The notes beneath the pieces were generated by a model. That model was given only the letters and a program-made list of their open reading frames with translations, was not told the DNA's origin and did not search any database. A DNA stretch of 64,000 bases from assembly GCF_018128065.1 (NCBI RefSeq), contig NZ_CP072360.1, positions 500,501-564,500 on the forward strand. The letters run 5' to 3'. Made by a program: the position numbers and the translations under genes. Source of the DNA: Prevotella melaninogenica. GTDB lineage: Bacteria; Bacteroidota; Bacteroidia; Bacteroidales; Bacteroidaceae. Positions 42,544 to 51,408 of this stretch are shown piece after piece. Each line of letters starts with the position of its first letter. Within the stretch, counting starts at the first letter, position 1.

Positions 42544-44640
42544 CTATGAAATTGCAGCCCAGTTTATATTAGTCTTTCTTAACGCTTTTAGCCTATCCCA
42601 TAGCAAGTTATATTCCATTTTTTGACAAGTAGGGTCGTCGTCAATGATTTTTTGAGCTTCTTCTCTTGCTAATTGTACGATTTGACCATCACGAGCAATG
42701 TCGGCTATTTTGAGGTCGAAGGCTATACCACTTTGCTGTGTACCCTCCAAATCACCAGGACCACGAAGCTTTAAGTCGGCTTCTGCTATCTCAAATCCAT
42801 CGTTCGTATCGCACATAATATCAATACGTTTTCTTGTTTCCTTGCTGAGCTTATGGTTGGTAACAAGGATACAATAACTTTGTTCAGCACCACGACCTAC
42901 ACGACCGCGCAACTGATGGAGTTGAGAAAGACCAAAACGCTGGGCATCGAGGATAACCATCACACTGGCATTAGGAACGTTCACACCTACTTCTATTACC
43001 GTCGTGGCAACGAGTATCTGTGTTTGTCCATTGACAAACTTCTGCATCTCAACCTCTTTTTCCTTATCTTTCATCTTTCCATGTATCTTACTCAACTGAA
43101 ATTCAGGGAAGATGTTTTGCATAGTTTCAAAGCCGTCTTCGAGGTTTTTGAGATCCATACGTTCACTTTCCTTGATGAGTGGATAGACAATGTACACTTG
43201 ACGTCCCAATTTTATCTGTTGTCGGATACCACTATAAAGACTTGCCATCTGGTCATCATATTTATGGATTGTCTGTATTGGCTTACGTCCTGGTGGCAAT
43301 TCGTCAATAACAGAAACATCTAAATCACCATAAATCGTCATTGCAAGGGTGCGAGGTATAGGCGTAGCGGTCATTACCAACACGTGTGGAGGGTTCTCGC
43401 TCTTGCTCCATAACTTGGCACGTTGCTCCACACCGAATCGGTGTTGTTCGTCGATAACAGCCATGCCAAGGTGCTGAAACTGCACTTTTTCCTCTATGAT
43501 GGCGTGCGTTCCTACGACAATATTGATAGAGCCATCAATGAGTCCGTCTAAAACTTCTTTTCGTTTCTTACTTTTCACAATTCCCGTAAGCAGTTCTATG
43601 CGTAGGTTCATTCCTCTAAGAAAATCTTTGATAGTTTGTAGATGTTGCTCAGCAAGAATCTCCGTTGGTGCCATCATACAAGCCTGATAGCCGTTGTCAA
43701 TGGCAATAAGCATTGACATCAGGGCGACAAGGGTCTTACCAGAGCCGACATCTCCCTGTAACAAGCGATTCATCTGTCGACCACTTGCCATGTCGGCACG
43801 TATCTCGTGCATCACTCTTTTTTGTGCTCCAGTGAGCTCAAAGGGTAGGTTCTGGGAATAAAACCAGTTGAATTGTGCTCCAATTCTGTTGAAGATATAC
43901 CCTCGATATTTGCGACGATGGTCGCTGGCATAGCGTAGAATGTTCAACTGAACATAGAAGAGTTCCTCAAATTTTAGGCGTACACGAGCACGCTGGGTAT
44001 CATCCACCGACTTCGGGTAATGAATCTTGCGCATAGCAGCATCACGTGAGATGAGGTGCAAATGGGTGGTTATGAAAGGGGGAAGTGTTTCTTCTAAAGG
44101 TTCGTTGAGCTTACTAATGAGCATCTTCGTTAGCTTCTCCATGGCACGTGATGTGATGCCAGCCTTCTTCATTCTTTCTGTTGTTACATAGAAAGGTTGC
44201 ATACCCATATCGTTGAGTTGCAACTGAGATGCATCGTCAATGTCAGGATGTGTAAACTGAAATCTGCCATTAAAGAAAGTTGGTTTTCCAAAGATGATAT
44301 ACTCTTTGTTTACCTTGTAGTTCTGATAGATATACTTTGAACCATTAAACCATACGATGTCACAAACACCGTGTCCATCAGTGAAGTGGGCAATGATACG
44401 TTTCTTTCGTTTTCCCATCTCAGCTTCTTCAAAGCTGAGTATTCTTCCTTTGATTTGCACAAACGGCATATCCTGTGAAAGTTCTGAGATAAGATATAGC
44501 TTTGTTCGGTCAACATATTTGTAGGGGAAGTATTCTAACAGGTCACGATAGGTGTGAATTCCAAGCTCTTTGCCCAGAATCTCCTTGCGATGTGGTCCTA
44601 CACCTGGTAAATACATTATGTCTTGCGATAGTATATCCAT
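42544..44640 (-). CDS. recG: ATP-dependent DNA helicase RecG
   Basis: RecG remodels stalled forks and Holliday junctions. The 698-residue protein has the N-terminal wedge (OB) domain (about 50-150), then superfamily-2 helicase motifs: Walker A GDVGSGKT, the DEQH box in IDEQHRFGVEQR, motif III MTATPIPRTL and motif VI QLRGRVGRG, plus the C-terminal TRG-like region. The length is normal. It lies downstream of ispD on the same strand, separated by a 520-bp repeat-filled gap, so independent transcription is likely, although I see no TAnnTTTG box. Confidence 0.97.
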   Translation of the reverse strand: MDILSQDIMYLPGVGPHRKEILGKELGIHTYRDLLEYFPYKYVDRTKLYLISELSQDMPFVQIKGRILSFEEAEMGKRKKRIIAHFTDGHGVCDIVWFNGSKYIYQNYKVNKEYIIFGKPTFFNGRFQFTHPDIDDASQLQLNDMGMQPFYVTTERMKKAGITSRAMEKLTKMLISKLNEPLEETLPPFITTHLHLISRDAAMRKIHYPKSVDDTQRARVRLKFEELFYVQLNILRYASDHRRKYRGYIFNRIGAQFNWFYSQNLPFELTGAQKRVMHEIRADMASGRQMNRLLQGDVGSGKTLVALMSMLIAIDNGYQACMMAPTEILAEQHLQTIKDFLRGMNLRIELLTGIVKSKKRKEVLDGLIDGSINIVVGTHAIIEEKVQFQHLGMAVIDEQHRFGVEQRAKLWSKSENPPHVLVMTATPIPRTLAMTIYGDLDVSVIDELPPGRKPIQTIHKYDDQMASLYSGIRQQIKLGRQVYIVYPLIKESERMDLKNLEDGFETMQNIFPEFQLSKIHGKMKDKEKEVEMQKFVNGQTQILVATTVIEVGVNVPNASVMVILDAQRFGLSQLHQLRGRVGRGAEQSYCILVTNHKLSKETRKRIDIMCDTNDGFEIAEADLKLRGPGDLEGTQQSGIAFDLKIADIARDGQIVQLAREEAQKIIDDDPTCQKMEYNLLWDRLKALRKTNINWAAIS

Positions 44641-44653
44641 TAGTTTAATTTAG

Positions 44654-45125
44654 AATTCATAATTCAGAATTCATAATTATGATTACTGATGTTGCTGTTT
44701 TATAATTCAAAATTTTAATTATGATTACTGATGTTGCTGTTTTAGAAAACATATAACGAGATAGACTCGTTCACTTCCTCACTTGTTTCCGACCTTCTTT
44801 TAGCTTGCGGCGGTGTGTAAATAAAGACGTTCTTCAGCTTTCTTATTTGCGTTAGAATTTGTCTATTACGAATTATTTTCATGAAAAGAAATATTTATTG
44901 TCATGAAGATAAATAATTATTTGCATGAAAATAATTTCTTTTTTACGTGAAAATAATTCGGAAAGAACGCCCTTTACACTTCTTATTCCTATGTTCTACA
45001 CTGCTTAGGTGTACTGTTAATCAGCAATAAACACCATCTTTATTTTCCCATCTTTAGTTCTTCTCATCCAATAAACCCATCAAAAACAGTAATCATAATT
45101 ATAAATTCTAAATTATGAATTCTGA
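44654..45125. repeat. AATTCATAATT-type repeats framing the recG-ispD gap
   Basis: AATTATGATTACTGATGTTG-like copies lie at 44676 and 44718. An inverted copy (CAGTAATCATAATTATAAAT) starts near 45090, followed by ATTATGAATTCTGATT. The two blocks form imperfect terminal inverted repeats of about 40 bp around 390 bp that contain the 22-bp array at 44869. This could be a non-autonomous mobile element or stacked simple repeats. Confidence 0.55.
44869..44960. repeat. 22-bp palindromic array, TTTTCATGAAAA class, 4 units
   Basis: Dyad centres at 44881.5, 44903.5, 44925.5 and 44947.5. Perfect inverted ends CGAATTATTTTC (44869-44880) and GAAAATAATTCG (44949-44960). Length 92 bp, the same as the 33005 copy, while inner units differ in sequence. 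Confidence 0.95.
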
Positions 45126-45159
45126 TTTAACAATGGTAATCATAATTATGAATTGTGAA

Positions 45160-45851
45160 TTATGAATTATGAATTACCAGAACTTCTGCCACTTTCAAGT
45201 CGAAAGGGGTTGTGATTTTGATATTTTCACGATTCCCTTCTACCATTGTTACTGCTTGTCCGAGTCGCTCAACAACGCTTGCATCATCGGTGAAATCGGC
45301 ACTTTCTTTTGTTCGTAAGCCTTTTTGATGAGTTGGATATCAAAGACTTGCGGCGTTTGCACAGTTTTATAGTCGCTACGTTGTACGTTTCGCCCGCTTG
45401 GAGAGTCACCGGTAAAACGGAGGGTATCCGTAACAGGTAATACAGGGATGACAGCTTTTGAAGTCTCGGCAGTATCAAAACAACGTGCAATGGTCTCGCA
45501 GGAGACAAAAGGACGTACCCCATCGTGGATGCCGACAAGTCCGACAGTCTCAGTAGGAATCATCGAAATGCCGTTTTTGCACGATTGGAAGCGGCTTGCA
45601 CCACCATCTGCCAATTGATATTCCTCATTGAAATGATACTGCTTACATAGCTCCTGCCAATAAGTTTGTTGCTCTTTTGGTAAGACAAGAATGACTTTCA
45701 AATCCTTATCGTAGGCATGGAAGCGGCTGATAGTATGCATGAGGACAGGTTTTCCACCCACAGGAAGAAACTGTTTTGGGATGTCTGCCCCCATTCTCAA
45801 TCCTTTTCCACCAGCGACGATGATGGCATATTTTGATGTTTTATAAGTCAC
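45160..45851 (-). pseudogene. ispD: ispD (2-C-methyl-D-erythritol 4-phosphate cytidylyltransferase) with a 1-base frameshift
   Basis: IspD couples CTP to methylerythritol phosphate in the MEP isoprenoid pathway. The first 180 codons (GTG start 45851) are intact: YAIIVAGGKGLRMG nucleotide loop, GIHDGVRPFVS and QTPQVFDIQ. After AYEQKK the frame runs into an early stop at 45249, but the missing C-terminus continues in another frame ([17 protein letters not shown] then [16 protein letters not shown]) to a stop at 45160-45162. One extra A in the A4 run (T4 at 45307-45310 on the plus strand) would restore a normal protein. Possible causes are a true mutation, slippage or a sequencing error. Since no second ispD is in the window, an error or leaky slippage is plausible. 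It lies 22 bp after the DJ-1/PfpI gene. Confidence 0.88.
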
Positions 45852-45873
45852 TGTTCTGATGTATAAATACTGT

Positions 45874-46443
45874 TTAGGAATTTAGAAGTTGGTCGTAAAT
45901 CATTCCCTTCTGTATCTCTTCCACCTTCTCTGCTGGTAAGAAATAGCTTAGAAGCTTGTATCCGTATGGGAAACAAGCGGCAGGACCAGCACCAGTTGTT
46001 ACGTTTCCATCTTCCTGAACGAGGGCTCCTGTGTATTCAGCGTCCTCACCTAAATAGCTTTCCATACCTGGATAGATGGTTGCTTTCTTACCTTTTAGCA
46101 GACCAACAGAAGCCAAGACCAATGGAGCAGCACAGATAGCAGCAACATGTTTGCCCTTCTCAAACTGCTCTTTGAGTGCTTTACGTACGCCTTCGTGCTC
46201 GTTCAAGTTCTTTGAACCAGGCATACCGCCAGGCAACATCAGCAAGTCAGCATCAGAGAAATCGGTTATGTTCTCAAAAAGGAGGTCGGCTTTAACCACC
46301 ACACCATGTGATGATTCAACGAGATTACTCCCTGTAATACTAACCATCTTAACCTCTACGCCCCCACGTCGTAGGATATCAACAGGTGCCAATGCCTCAA
46401 CTTCTTCAAAGCCATTAGCGAGAAACTCATATACCTTAGCCAT
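45874..46443 (-). CDS. DJ-1/PfpI family protein
   Basis: The 189-residue protein is a complete DJ-1/PfpI (ThiJ) domain: VYEFLANGFEEVEALAPVDI with the conserved Glu, LPGGMPGSKNL, and the nucleophile-elbow Cys in AAICAAPLVLASVG. Bacterial members act as glyoxalase III/deglycase or chaperone-like stress proteins; its length and wording match the YajL/DJ-1 branch. ATG 46443 is used because a frame opening at 46473 gives a non-conserved extension. ispD follows after 22 bp, suggesting an operon. Its promoter faces the nadK promoter. Confidence 0.9.
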   Translation of the reverse strand: MAKVYEFLANGFEEVEALAPVDILRRGGVEVKMVSITGSNLVESSHGVVVKADLLFENITDFSDADLLMLPGGMPGSKNLNEHEGVRKALKEQFEKGKHVAAICAAPLVLASVGLLKGKKATIYPGMESYLGEDAEYTGALVQEDGNVTTGAGPAACFPYGYKLLSYFLPAEKVEEIQKGMIYDQLLNS

Positions 46444-46483
46444 AATTATTTTGTTTTTAAGTAATAAATCCAATAAAAATCTT

Positions 46484-46491
46484 TAATTTTG
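46484..46491 (+). promoter_or_regulatory. -7 box TAATTTTG for nadK
   Basis: TAATTTTGC on the plus strand; leader about 80 nt. It lies face to face with the minus box at 46509, so the first bases of the two transcripts overlap. Confidence 0.6.
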
Positions 46492-46508
46492 CAAATGAAT
46501 AGTGTCTG

Positions 46509-46516
46509 CAAATATA
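46509..46516 (-). promoter_or_regulatory. -7 box TATATTTG for the DJ-1/PfpI gene
   Basis: The minus strand reads TATATTTGC; leader about 60 nt. Confidence 0.6.
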
Positions 46517-46577
46517 CTAATTATTCGTGGTATCGTGTGGCTTGTAAGACTAAAAGAATTTAAAAAGACACGTTTTT

Positions 46578-47468
46578 ATGGCAGAAAAGAAACTTAGTTT
46601 TGCTATTTTTGGCAATACTTCTAAAGCTCTTGACACGCCTCAGATTGTTGATATTTTAGACTATCTGGTAGGGCGTGAGGCTGATATATACATCGAACAG
46701 ATCTTCTATCATACTCTACTAAAAGAACTGAAAAATGATTTTTCAATAGCAGCTGTATTTGAGAGAGGAAACTTCGATGTCGATTACGTTATTTCCTTAG
46801 GTGGTGATGGTACCTTTCTAAAAGCTGCAAGTAGGGTTGGCGCAAAGCAAATACCAATCATTGGCGTGAATATGGGACGATTAGGTTTCCTTGCAAATGT
46901 GACCTCAGAGGAGGTTAAAGGCGTGCTTGATAGTGTCTTTGAGGGGAAATATGAGATTGAGGAACGTGCTGTTATCCAGCTTGAAGCGGATGGGGCTGTT
47001 CTTGAAAATTGTCCTTTTGCCTTGAATGATATTGCGATTTTGAAACGCGATAATGCTGCGATGATATCCATTAAGGCGAGTGTTAATGGTGAATACTTAG
47101 TGACTTACTTAGCTGACGGTCTCGTTATCAGTACGCCAACAGGTTCAACAGCTTACTCATTATCAGTTGGTGGTCCGATTATCGTACCCCAATCAGGTAT
47201 TTTAAGTATGACTCCTGTTGCTCCACATAGCCTAAATATTCGTCCGATTGTCATCAATGATGAGGCTGAGATAAAGTTGGAGGTGCAGAGCCGAAGCCAC
47301 AATTTCCTTGCAGCAGTGGATGGAAGGTCAGAAAAACTCAGTGAGGGAGTAACGCTAACAATCAAGAAAGCACCACATAAGGTGCGCATCGTGAAAGCCT
47401 ATGGACAGCGTTTCTTCTCCACACTACGCGAGAAATTGATGTGGGGAGCTGATACACGCCAGTTTTAG
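46578..47468 (+). CDS. nadK: NAD kinase
   Basis: The enzyme makes NADP+ from NAD+ and ATP (or polyphosphate). The 296-residue protein has the GGDGTFLKAA motif (catalytic Asp), NMGRLGFLA, the substrate-binding LNDIAIL and the glycine-rich DGLVISTPTGSTAYSLSVGG. The length is normal for bacterial NadK. The start is ATG 46578. An ABC transporter gene follows 147 bp later with no clear terminator or -7 box in between. Confidence 0.96.
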   Translation: MAEKKLSFAIFGNTSKALDTPQIVDILDYLVGREADIYIEQIFYHTLLKELKNDFSIAAVFERGNFDVDYVISLGGDGTFLKAASRVGAKQIPIIGVNMGRLGFLANVTSEEVKGVLDSVFEGKYEIEERAVIQLEADGAVLENCPFALNDIAILKRDNAAMISIKASVNGEYLVTYLADGLVISTPTGSTAYSLSVGGPIIVPQSGILSMTPVAPHSLNIRPIVINDEAEIKLEVQSRSHNFLAAVDGRSEKLSEGVTLTIKKAPHKVRIVKAYGQRFFSTLREKLMWGADTRQF

Positions 47469-47615
47469 GAAGGCTGGTTGTTTGCGAGAAAGGCAGTGAT
47501 AGGCTTTTCATTCAGCCTCGTTTTTCTATCTTTCCTAGGAACCCTAGGAGTCATAGCTATTCTAGAATATCTGGCAATCCAAGGCCTTCAATAATAATAA
47601 ATATAAGAGAAAATA

Positions 47616-49295
47616 ATGCTAAACAAGATAAAGAAACTCTTTCAAATCCCTGAAACGCATTACACAAGTAAGGAGATATTCCGCTGGTTGTGGATCGCCT
47701 GGCGTGGTAATCGTAAACAGGCAGTATTGAATGCTTTAATAGGTGTTCTCAGTGTTGTAGTTTCTTTGGCAACGGTTTGGGCTGTTCAGCATGCCATTGA
47801 TGTGGCTTCTCATGCCAAAGAGGGTAGTATCTATACGGCAGTGAGCATCATGGGGGCTTTGATACTCTGTGATTTTGCATTGAATATAGCCTCTGTGTGG
47901 GTAAGAAACCTACTGGGTATCAAGGCTCAGAACCGTATGCAACAGCGAATGCTCGACCGTATTCTGCGTTCAGAGTGGAACGGCAAGGAGCGGCATCATA
48001 GTGGTGACGTATTAAATCGATTGGAGTTTGATGTTGCCAATGTGGTAAGTTTCCTTACAGAAACGATACCAAGTTCCATCTCAACATTGGCAATGTTCCT
48101 CGGAGCTTTCTTCTATTTGTTATCGATGGATTGGCGACTTGCCATTATCATTGTCGTTATGATTCCTCTGTTTGTCCTCATTAGTAAGGTTTATGTACGT
48201 CAGATGAGACGCCTGACACGTGAGGTCCGCAACTCTGACTCAAAGGTGCAGAGTGTGTTACAAGAAACAATTCAACATCGAATGCTCATTAAGATACTTG
48301 AAAGTGACGAGATGATTGTGGGGAAGTTAGAGGGCACACAACGCGAATTGCGCCGTAAGGTAGTGCGTAAAACGAAGTTCTCTGTTTTCTCTAACCTCGT
48401 CTTGAACTTTGGTTTTGCCTTTGGTTATCTTGTTGCTTTTACGTGGGCAGCCCTTCGCATGTCGGCTCATTCGCTGACTTTTGGTGGTATGACAGCTTTC
48501 TTACAGTTGGTAAATAAGATTCAGAATCCTGCTCGTCAATTAACTAAATTAGTACCTGCTTTTGTCTCAGTCTTCACTGCTGCCGAGCGATTGATGGAGT
48601 TAGAGGAGAATCCTTTAGAGGAACAAGGCGAGCCGATAGAACTCGCTGGTCCTTGTGGTATTCGTCTGAATCACGTCGACTATCGTTATGATGATGGAGA
48701 ACGAGAAATCTTAAAGAACCTTGACTTCGACTTCTATCCAGGCTCTTGTACTGCTATTCTTGGCGAGACTGGTGCTGGAAAGACCACGCTTGTGCGTATG
48801 TTGCTTGCCTTGTTGAAGCCTAATAAGGGCTCAGTAGAGATTTACAATGAAAAGGAAAGCAAGGAGTTGACACCGCTGATGCGTACCAATTTTGTCTATG
48901 TTCCTCAAGGTAACACGCTCCTTAGCGGTACAATCCGTGAAAACTTACTACTCGGTAAGGTCGATGCAACGGAAGAAGAGATGATTGCTGTACTTAAGAA
49001 GAGTTGTGCTGACTTTGTTTTCCACTTACCTTTGGGACTTGATACGCTTTGTTCAGAGCAGGGAGGAGGACTCAGTGAGGGACAGGCACAACGTATTGCC
49101 ATAGCCCGTTCGCTGTTGCGTGACCGTAATATTATGATATTTGATGAGGCTACGTCAGCTCTCGATCCGCAGACAGAACGTGAACTTTTGAAGAATATAC
49201 TCTCCAATCACGATAAAACGGTGATTTTTATTACCCATCGTCCAGCTGTTGTTGACTATTGTGACCAGACGTTGACCATAGAAAAAATACAATAA
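47616..49295 (+). CDS. ABC transporter, fused permease and ATPase (exporter type)
   Basis: The 559-residue half-transporter has six membrane helices (about 30-310) and a nucleotide-binding domain: Walker A LGETGAGKTT, Q-loop VYVPQGN, signature LSEGQAQRIAIARS, Walker B NIMIFDEATSALD and the switch His in IFITHR. It should act as a homodimeric lipid, peptide or drug exporter; the cargo is unknown. Near-identical orphan exporters are common in Bacteroidales, often near nadK. No peptidase domain or HlyD partner is present. Confidence 0.92.
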   Translation: MLNKIKKLFQIPETHYTSKEIFRWLWIAWRGNRKQAVLNALIGVLSVVVSLATVWAVQHAIDVASHAKEGSIYTAVSIMGALILCDFALNIASVWVRNLLGIKAQNRMQQRMLDRILRSEWNGKERHHSGDVLNRLEFDVANVVSFLTETIPSSISTLAMFLGAFFYLLSMDWRLAIIIVVMIPLFVLISKVYVRQMRRLTREVRNSDSKVQSVLQETIQHRMLIKILESDEMIVGKLEGTQRELRRKVVRKTKFSVFSNLVLNFGFAFGYLVAFTWAALRMSAHSLTFGGMTAFLQLVNKIQNPARQLTKLVPAFVSVFTAAERLMELEENPLEEQGEPIELAGPCGIRLNHVDYRYDDGEREILKNLDFDFYPGSCTAILGETGAGKTTLVRMLLALLKPNKGSVEIYNEKESKELTPLMRTNFVYVPQGNTLLSGTIRENLLLGKVDATEEEMIAVLKKSCADFVFHLPLGLDTLCSEQGGGLSEGQAQRIAIARSLLRDRNIMIFDEATSALDPQTERELLKNILSNHDKTVIFITHRPAVVDYCDQTLTIEKIQ

Positions 49296-49299
49296 TGTA

Positions 49300-49331
49300 T
49301 TTGCGTTATTCAAAATAAGGTCGTATATTTG
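49300..49331 (+). promoter_or_regulatory. Promoter of the thioredoxin-TonB_C gene (TTTG-N20-TATATTTG)
   Basis: TTTG 49300-49303 and TATATTTG 49324-49331; leader about 85 nt. Confidence 0.75.
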
Positions 49332-49423
49332 CAACATGACTGAAAACTGAAAGGAGACCTAAAAACTGCAAATTCCAGTCTTATTAGTGGAAGAAAGATA
49401 AAGAAAATAGAATAAAATTAGAT

Positions 49424-50353
49424 ATGAAAAGAATTCTTTTAGCTGTTGTCAGTGTATTTCTTATGTCCGCATCAGTGGCTTTTGCACAGACAACAAACGT
49501 TGAACAAACTAAGGATTTAGATGCTAAGTATGCCACAAATATGCTGAAGCCAGGCACACGTGCGCCTGAGTTTAAGTTGAAGACATACGATGCTAAGGAA
49601 ATAAAGTTGAGTCAATATCGTGGTAGTTACGTAGTATTGGACTTCTGGGCAAGCTGGTGTCCAGACTGTCGTCGTGATATTCCTGCAATGAAAGCCCTTT
49701 ACGAGCAGTTCCGTGACTATGGGGTACAGTTTATTGGAATCTCTTTTGATACCGACCGTGAGGTCTGGGCAAAGACCTATTGGGGCAAATACCAGATGTA
49801 CTGGACACAGGTCAGCGAACTAAAGAAGTTCAGAAAGAATACTGTTATCGATAAGTTGTATAAGATTGATTGGATTCCTTCAATGTATCTCGTTGACCCA
49901 GATGGCAAGATTGTCATGGGAACAGTGGAGATTGACAAACTGAAAGCAAAGTTAGAATCGCTTCCACTTGCCCCACAGGTAAGTAAAACGGAGGTGCTTC
50001 CTACCTTTGACGGTGGCGAAGAGGCTATTAAGAACTATTTTGCACAGAGTCAGCGTCGCAGCATTCAGTCATTCCGTTCAAAGGTACAGGCTGAGATGAC
50101 CGTTGTTTTCAATGTTGAGATGGATGGCACTGTAACTGGTGCTCGTGTCGTTGAGGTAAAGAACGTGAAGGGTACAAGCAAGCACTTCATGAAGATGGAT
50201 GCTGAAAAACAGAAGCGGGTGTTGGCTAATTGTGTTGAATACTATAAAGAGCAGGCTGTCCGTCTTACTAACAATATGCCTAAGTGGAACCCTGCTACGC
50301 AGAATGGTCGCCCTGTAAAGAGTAAGACAACTGTAAATGTTGTCTTCCAGTAA
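49424..50353 (+). CDS. Periplasmic thioredoxin-like protein fused to a TonB C-terminal-type domain
   Basis: A signal peptide (LLAVVSVFLMSASVAFAQ) is followed by a TlpA/ResA-type thioredoxin domain (about 40-185) with the redox pair in DFWASWCPDCRRDI. A second domain (about 190-309) has the TonB_C wording: PTFDGGEEAIKNYF, VVFNVEMDGTVTGARVVEVK and MPKWNPATQNGRPV, as in periplasmic TonB-like domains of Bacteroidetes. The redox part may reduce periplasmic disulfides or respond to oxidative stress; the TonB_C part would bind proteins and is not energised, since there is no TonB transmembrane anchor. The fusion is unusual. It has its own promoter and terminator. Confidence 0.82.
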   Translation: MKRILLAVVSVFLMSASVAFAQTTNVEQTKDLDAKYATNMLKPGTRAPEFKLKTYDAKEIKLSQYRGSYVVLDFWASWCPDCRRDIPAMKALYEQFRDYGVQFIGISFDTDREVWAKTYWGKYQMYWTQVSELKKFRKNTVIDKLYKIDWIPSMYLVDPDGKIVMGTVEIDKLKAKLESLPLAPQVSKTEVLPTFDGGEEAIKNYFAQSQRRSIQSFRSKVQAEMTVVFNVEMDGTVTGARVVEVKNVKGTSKHFMKMDAEKQKRVLANCVEYYKEQAVRLTNNMPKWNPATQNGRPVKSKTTVNVVFQ

Positions 50354-50393
50354 CAGACGGATTAGACAACAATTAGGTTCTAAATAAGATGTA

Positions 50394-50430
50394 CAAGGCT
50401 GTCCTAACGAGGGCAGCCTTGTGCTTTCTT
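50394..50430 (+). terminator. Terminator of the thioredoxin-TonB_C gene
   Basis: CAAGGCTG (50394-50401) pairs with CAGCCTTG (50414-50421), then TGCTTTCTT. Confidence 0.8.
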
Positions 50431-50489
50431 AGTTCTTGAAAGCCGCTCTTTTTGATTCTACTTCAGTCTCATCTTTTATCGTGTTAGTA

Positions 50490-50527
50490 CTCCGCACCAT
50501 TGGTGCTAACCCTCCGCACGCTATGTG
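50490..50527. repeat. 22-bp palindromic array, CACCA class, 2 clear units
   Basis: CACCATTGGTG (centre 50500) and CACGCTATGTG (centre 50522), preceded by CTCCG as in the 25792 array. A possible third, decayed unit follows. No gene lies in 50431-50731. Confidence 0.82.
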
Positions 50528-50582
50528 CTAAGCACTAACACGTATAGAAAAGATGGGTAAGACGAACTTTTGTTGACCAATG

Positions 50583-50614
50583 TTTGGGAACAAGAATATT
50601 AATGCTTACCTTTG
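50583..50614 (+). promoter_or_regulatory. Promoter of the lipoprotein gene (TTTG-N20-TACCTTTG)
   Basis: TTTG 50583-50586 and TACCTTTG 50607-50614; leader about 110 nt. Confidence 0.75.
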
Positions 50615-50731
50615 TGAAAGGTATATAAAGGAATGGTTATGGTCGATAGTCGCGTTGTTTTACTGTGTCTTGCATTTCGATATAGTTAGTAGGATCGCTT
50701 GATAACGGTTGACTTTCTTATTTTTAGAGGG

Positions 50732-51229
50732 ATGAATAAGTTATTATGGTTATGTGGAATAATTGCCTTTGCAGTCATCAGTTGTTCAGAAGGTAATCGA
50801 GGTAGTGGCAAGGAAAAGGATGCACTCAGAGCGTATGACTCCGTTCTTATTGAACGTGAACCAGGCTTTAGTAGACATCTTACGGAGGTTTATTGGATGT
50901 TATATAAGGATGGTACTGTAACGGAATGTACGCGATCTGTATTTGTATCTGACGATGGTAAAGACACTGTTAGAACTGTTCGTTTTAGTGACGCCAATGG
51001 TCGTCGAGTGCAATATCTTATTGATGATATATATGTCAAGGGTACTGCAAAGGACATTGTGGCTGTAGAAGATAACAACCATTGCAGTGATTTGGGTGGT
51101 CTATACATCTATTTCTATTATCCAGGAAAGACGGTTCAATATCAATATGACTGGGGACGGACCGGAGTAAAATACTCCTCCGAGTTCAAAAAACTCATGA
51201 ATCTGTTAAAAGCGCATGATGCTGAATAG
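50732..51229 (+). CDS. Small lipoprotein, unknown function
   Basis: From ATG 50732 the 165-residue product has a lipoprotein signal (MNKLLWLCGIIAFAVISC, lipobox AVISC, then SEGNRG). The mature part is mixed alpha/beta with no family I recognise (YDSVLIEREPGFSRHLTEVY; LGGLYIYFYYPGKTVQYQYD). A TTG-started version from 50699 is less likely because GAGGG just before 50732 looks like its ribosome site. It is a single gene between two well-marked promoters. Confidence 0.75.
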   Translation: MNKLLWLCGIIAFAVISCSEGNRGSGKEKDALRAYDSVLIEREPGFSRHLTEVYWMLYKDGTVTECTRSVFVSDDGKDTVRTVRFSDANGRRVQYLIDDIYVKGTAKDIVAVEDNNHCSDLGGLYIYFYYPGKTVQYQYDWGRTGVKYSSEFKKLMNLLKAHDAE

Positions 51230-51376
51230 GGAGAAAGAGATATAAAAGCAGCGAGAAGAGCGTTAGGACTTTCTCATTGTTGTGTCTATATACGAGTTAT
51301 GCATCCTCTTTATGATCAGTTGGTTATCTTAATTAGGATGAAAATAACTGGAGAAGAAGAACTTTTCTTTGATTTA

Positions 51377-51408
51377 TTTGTGATTATCCAATAGAAAATG
51401 TACTTTTG
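51377..51408 (+). promoter_or_regulatory. Promoter of the unknown secreted protein/barrel pair (TTTG-N20-TACTTTTG)
   Basis: TTTG 51377-51380 and TACTTTTG 51401-51408; leader about 125 nt. Confidence 0.72.

Noticed and set aside
45249..45330. Programmed frameshift in ispD
   Set aside because: The A4 run lacks a classic slippery heptamer and no stimulatory structure was seen; a plain deletion or sequencing error is simpler.
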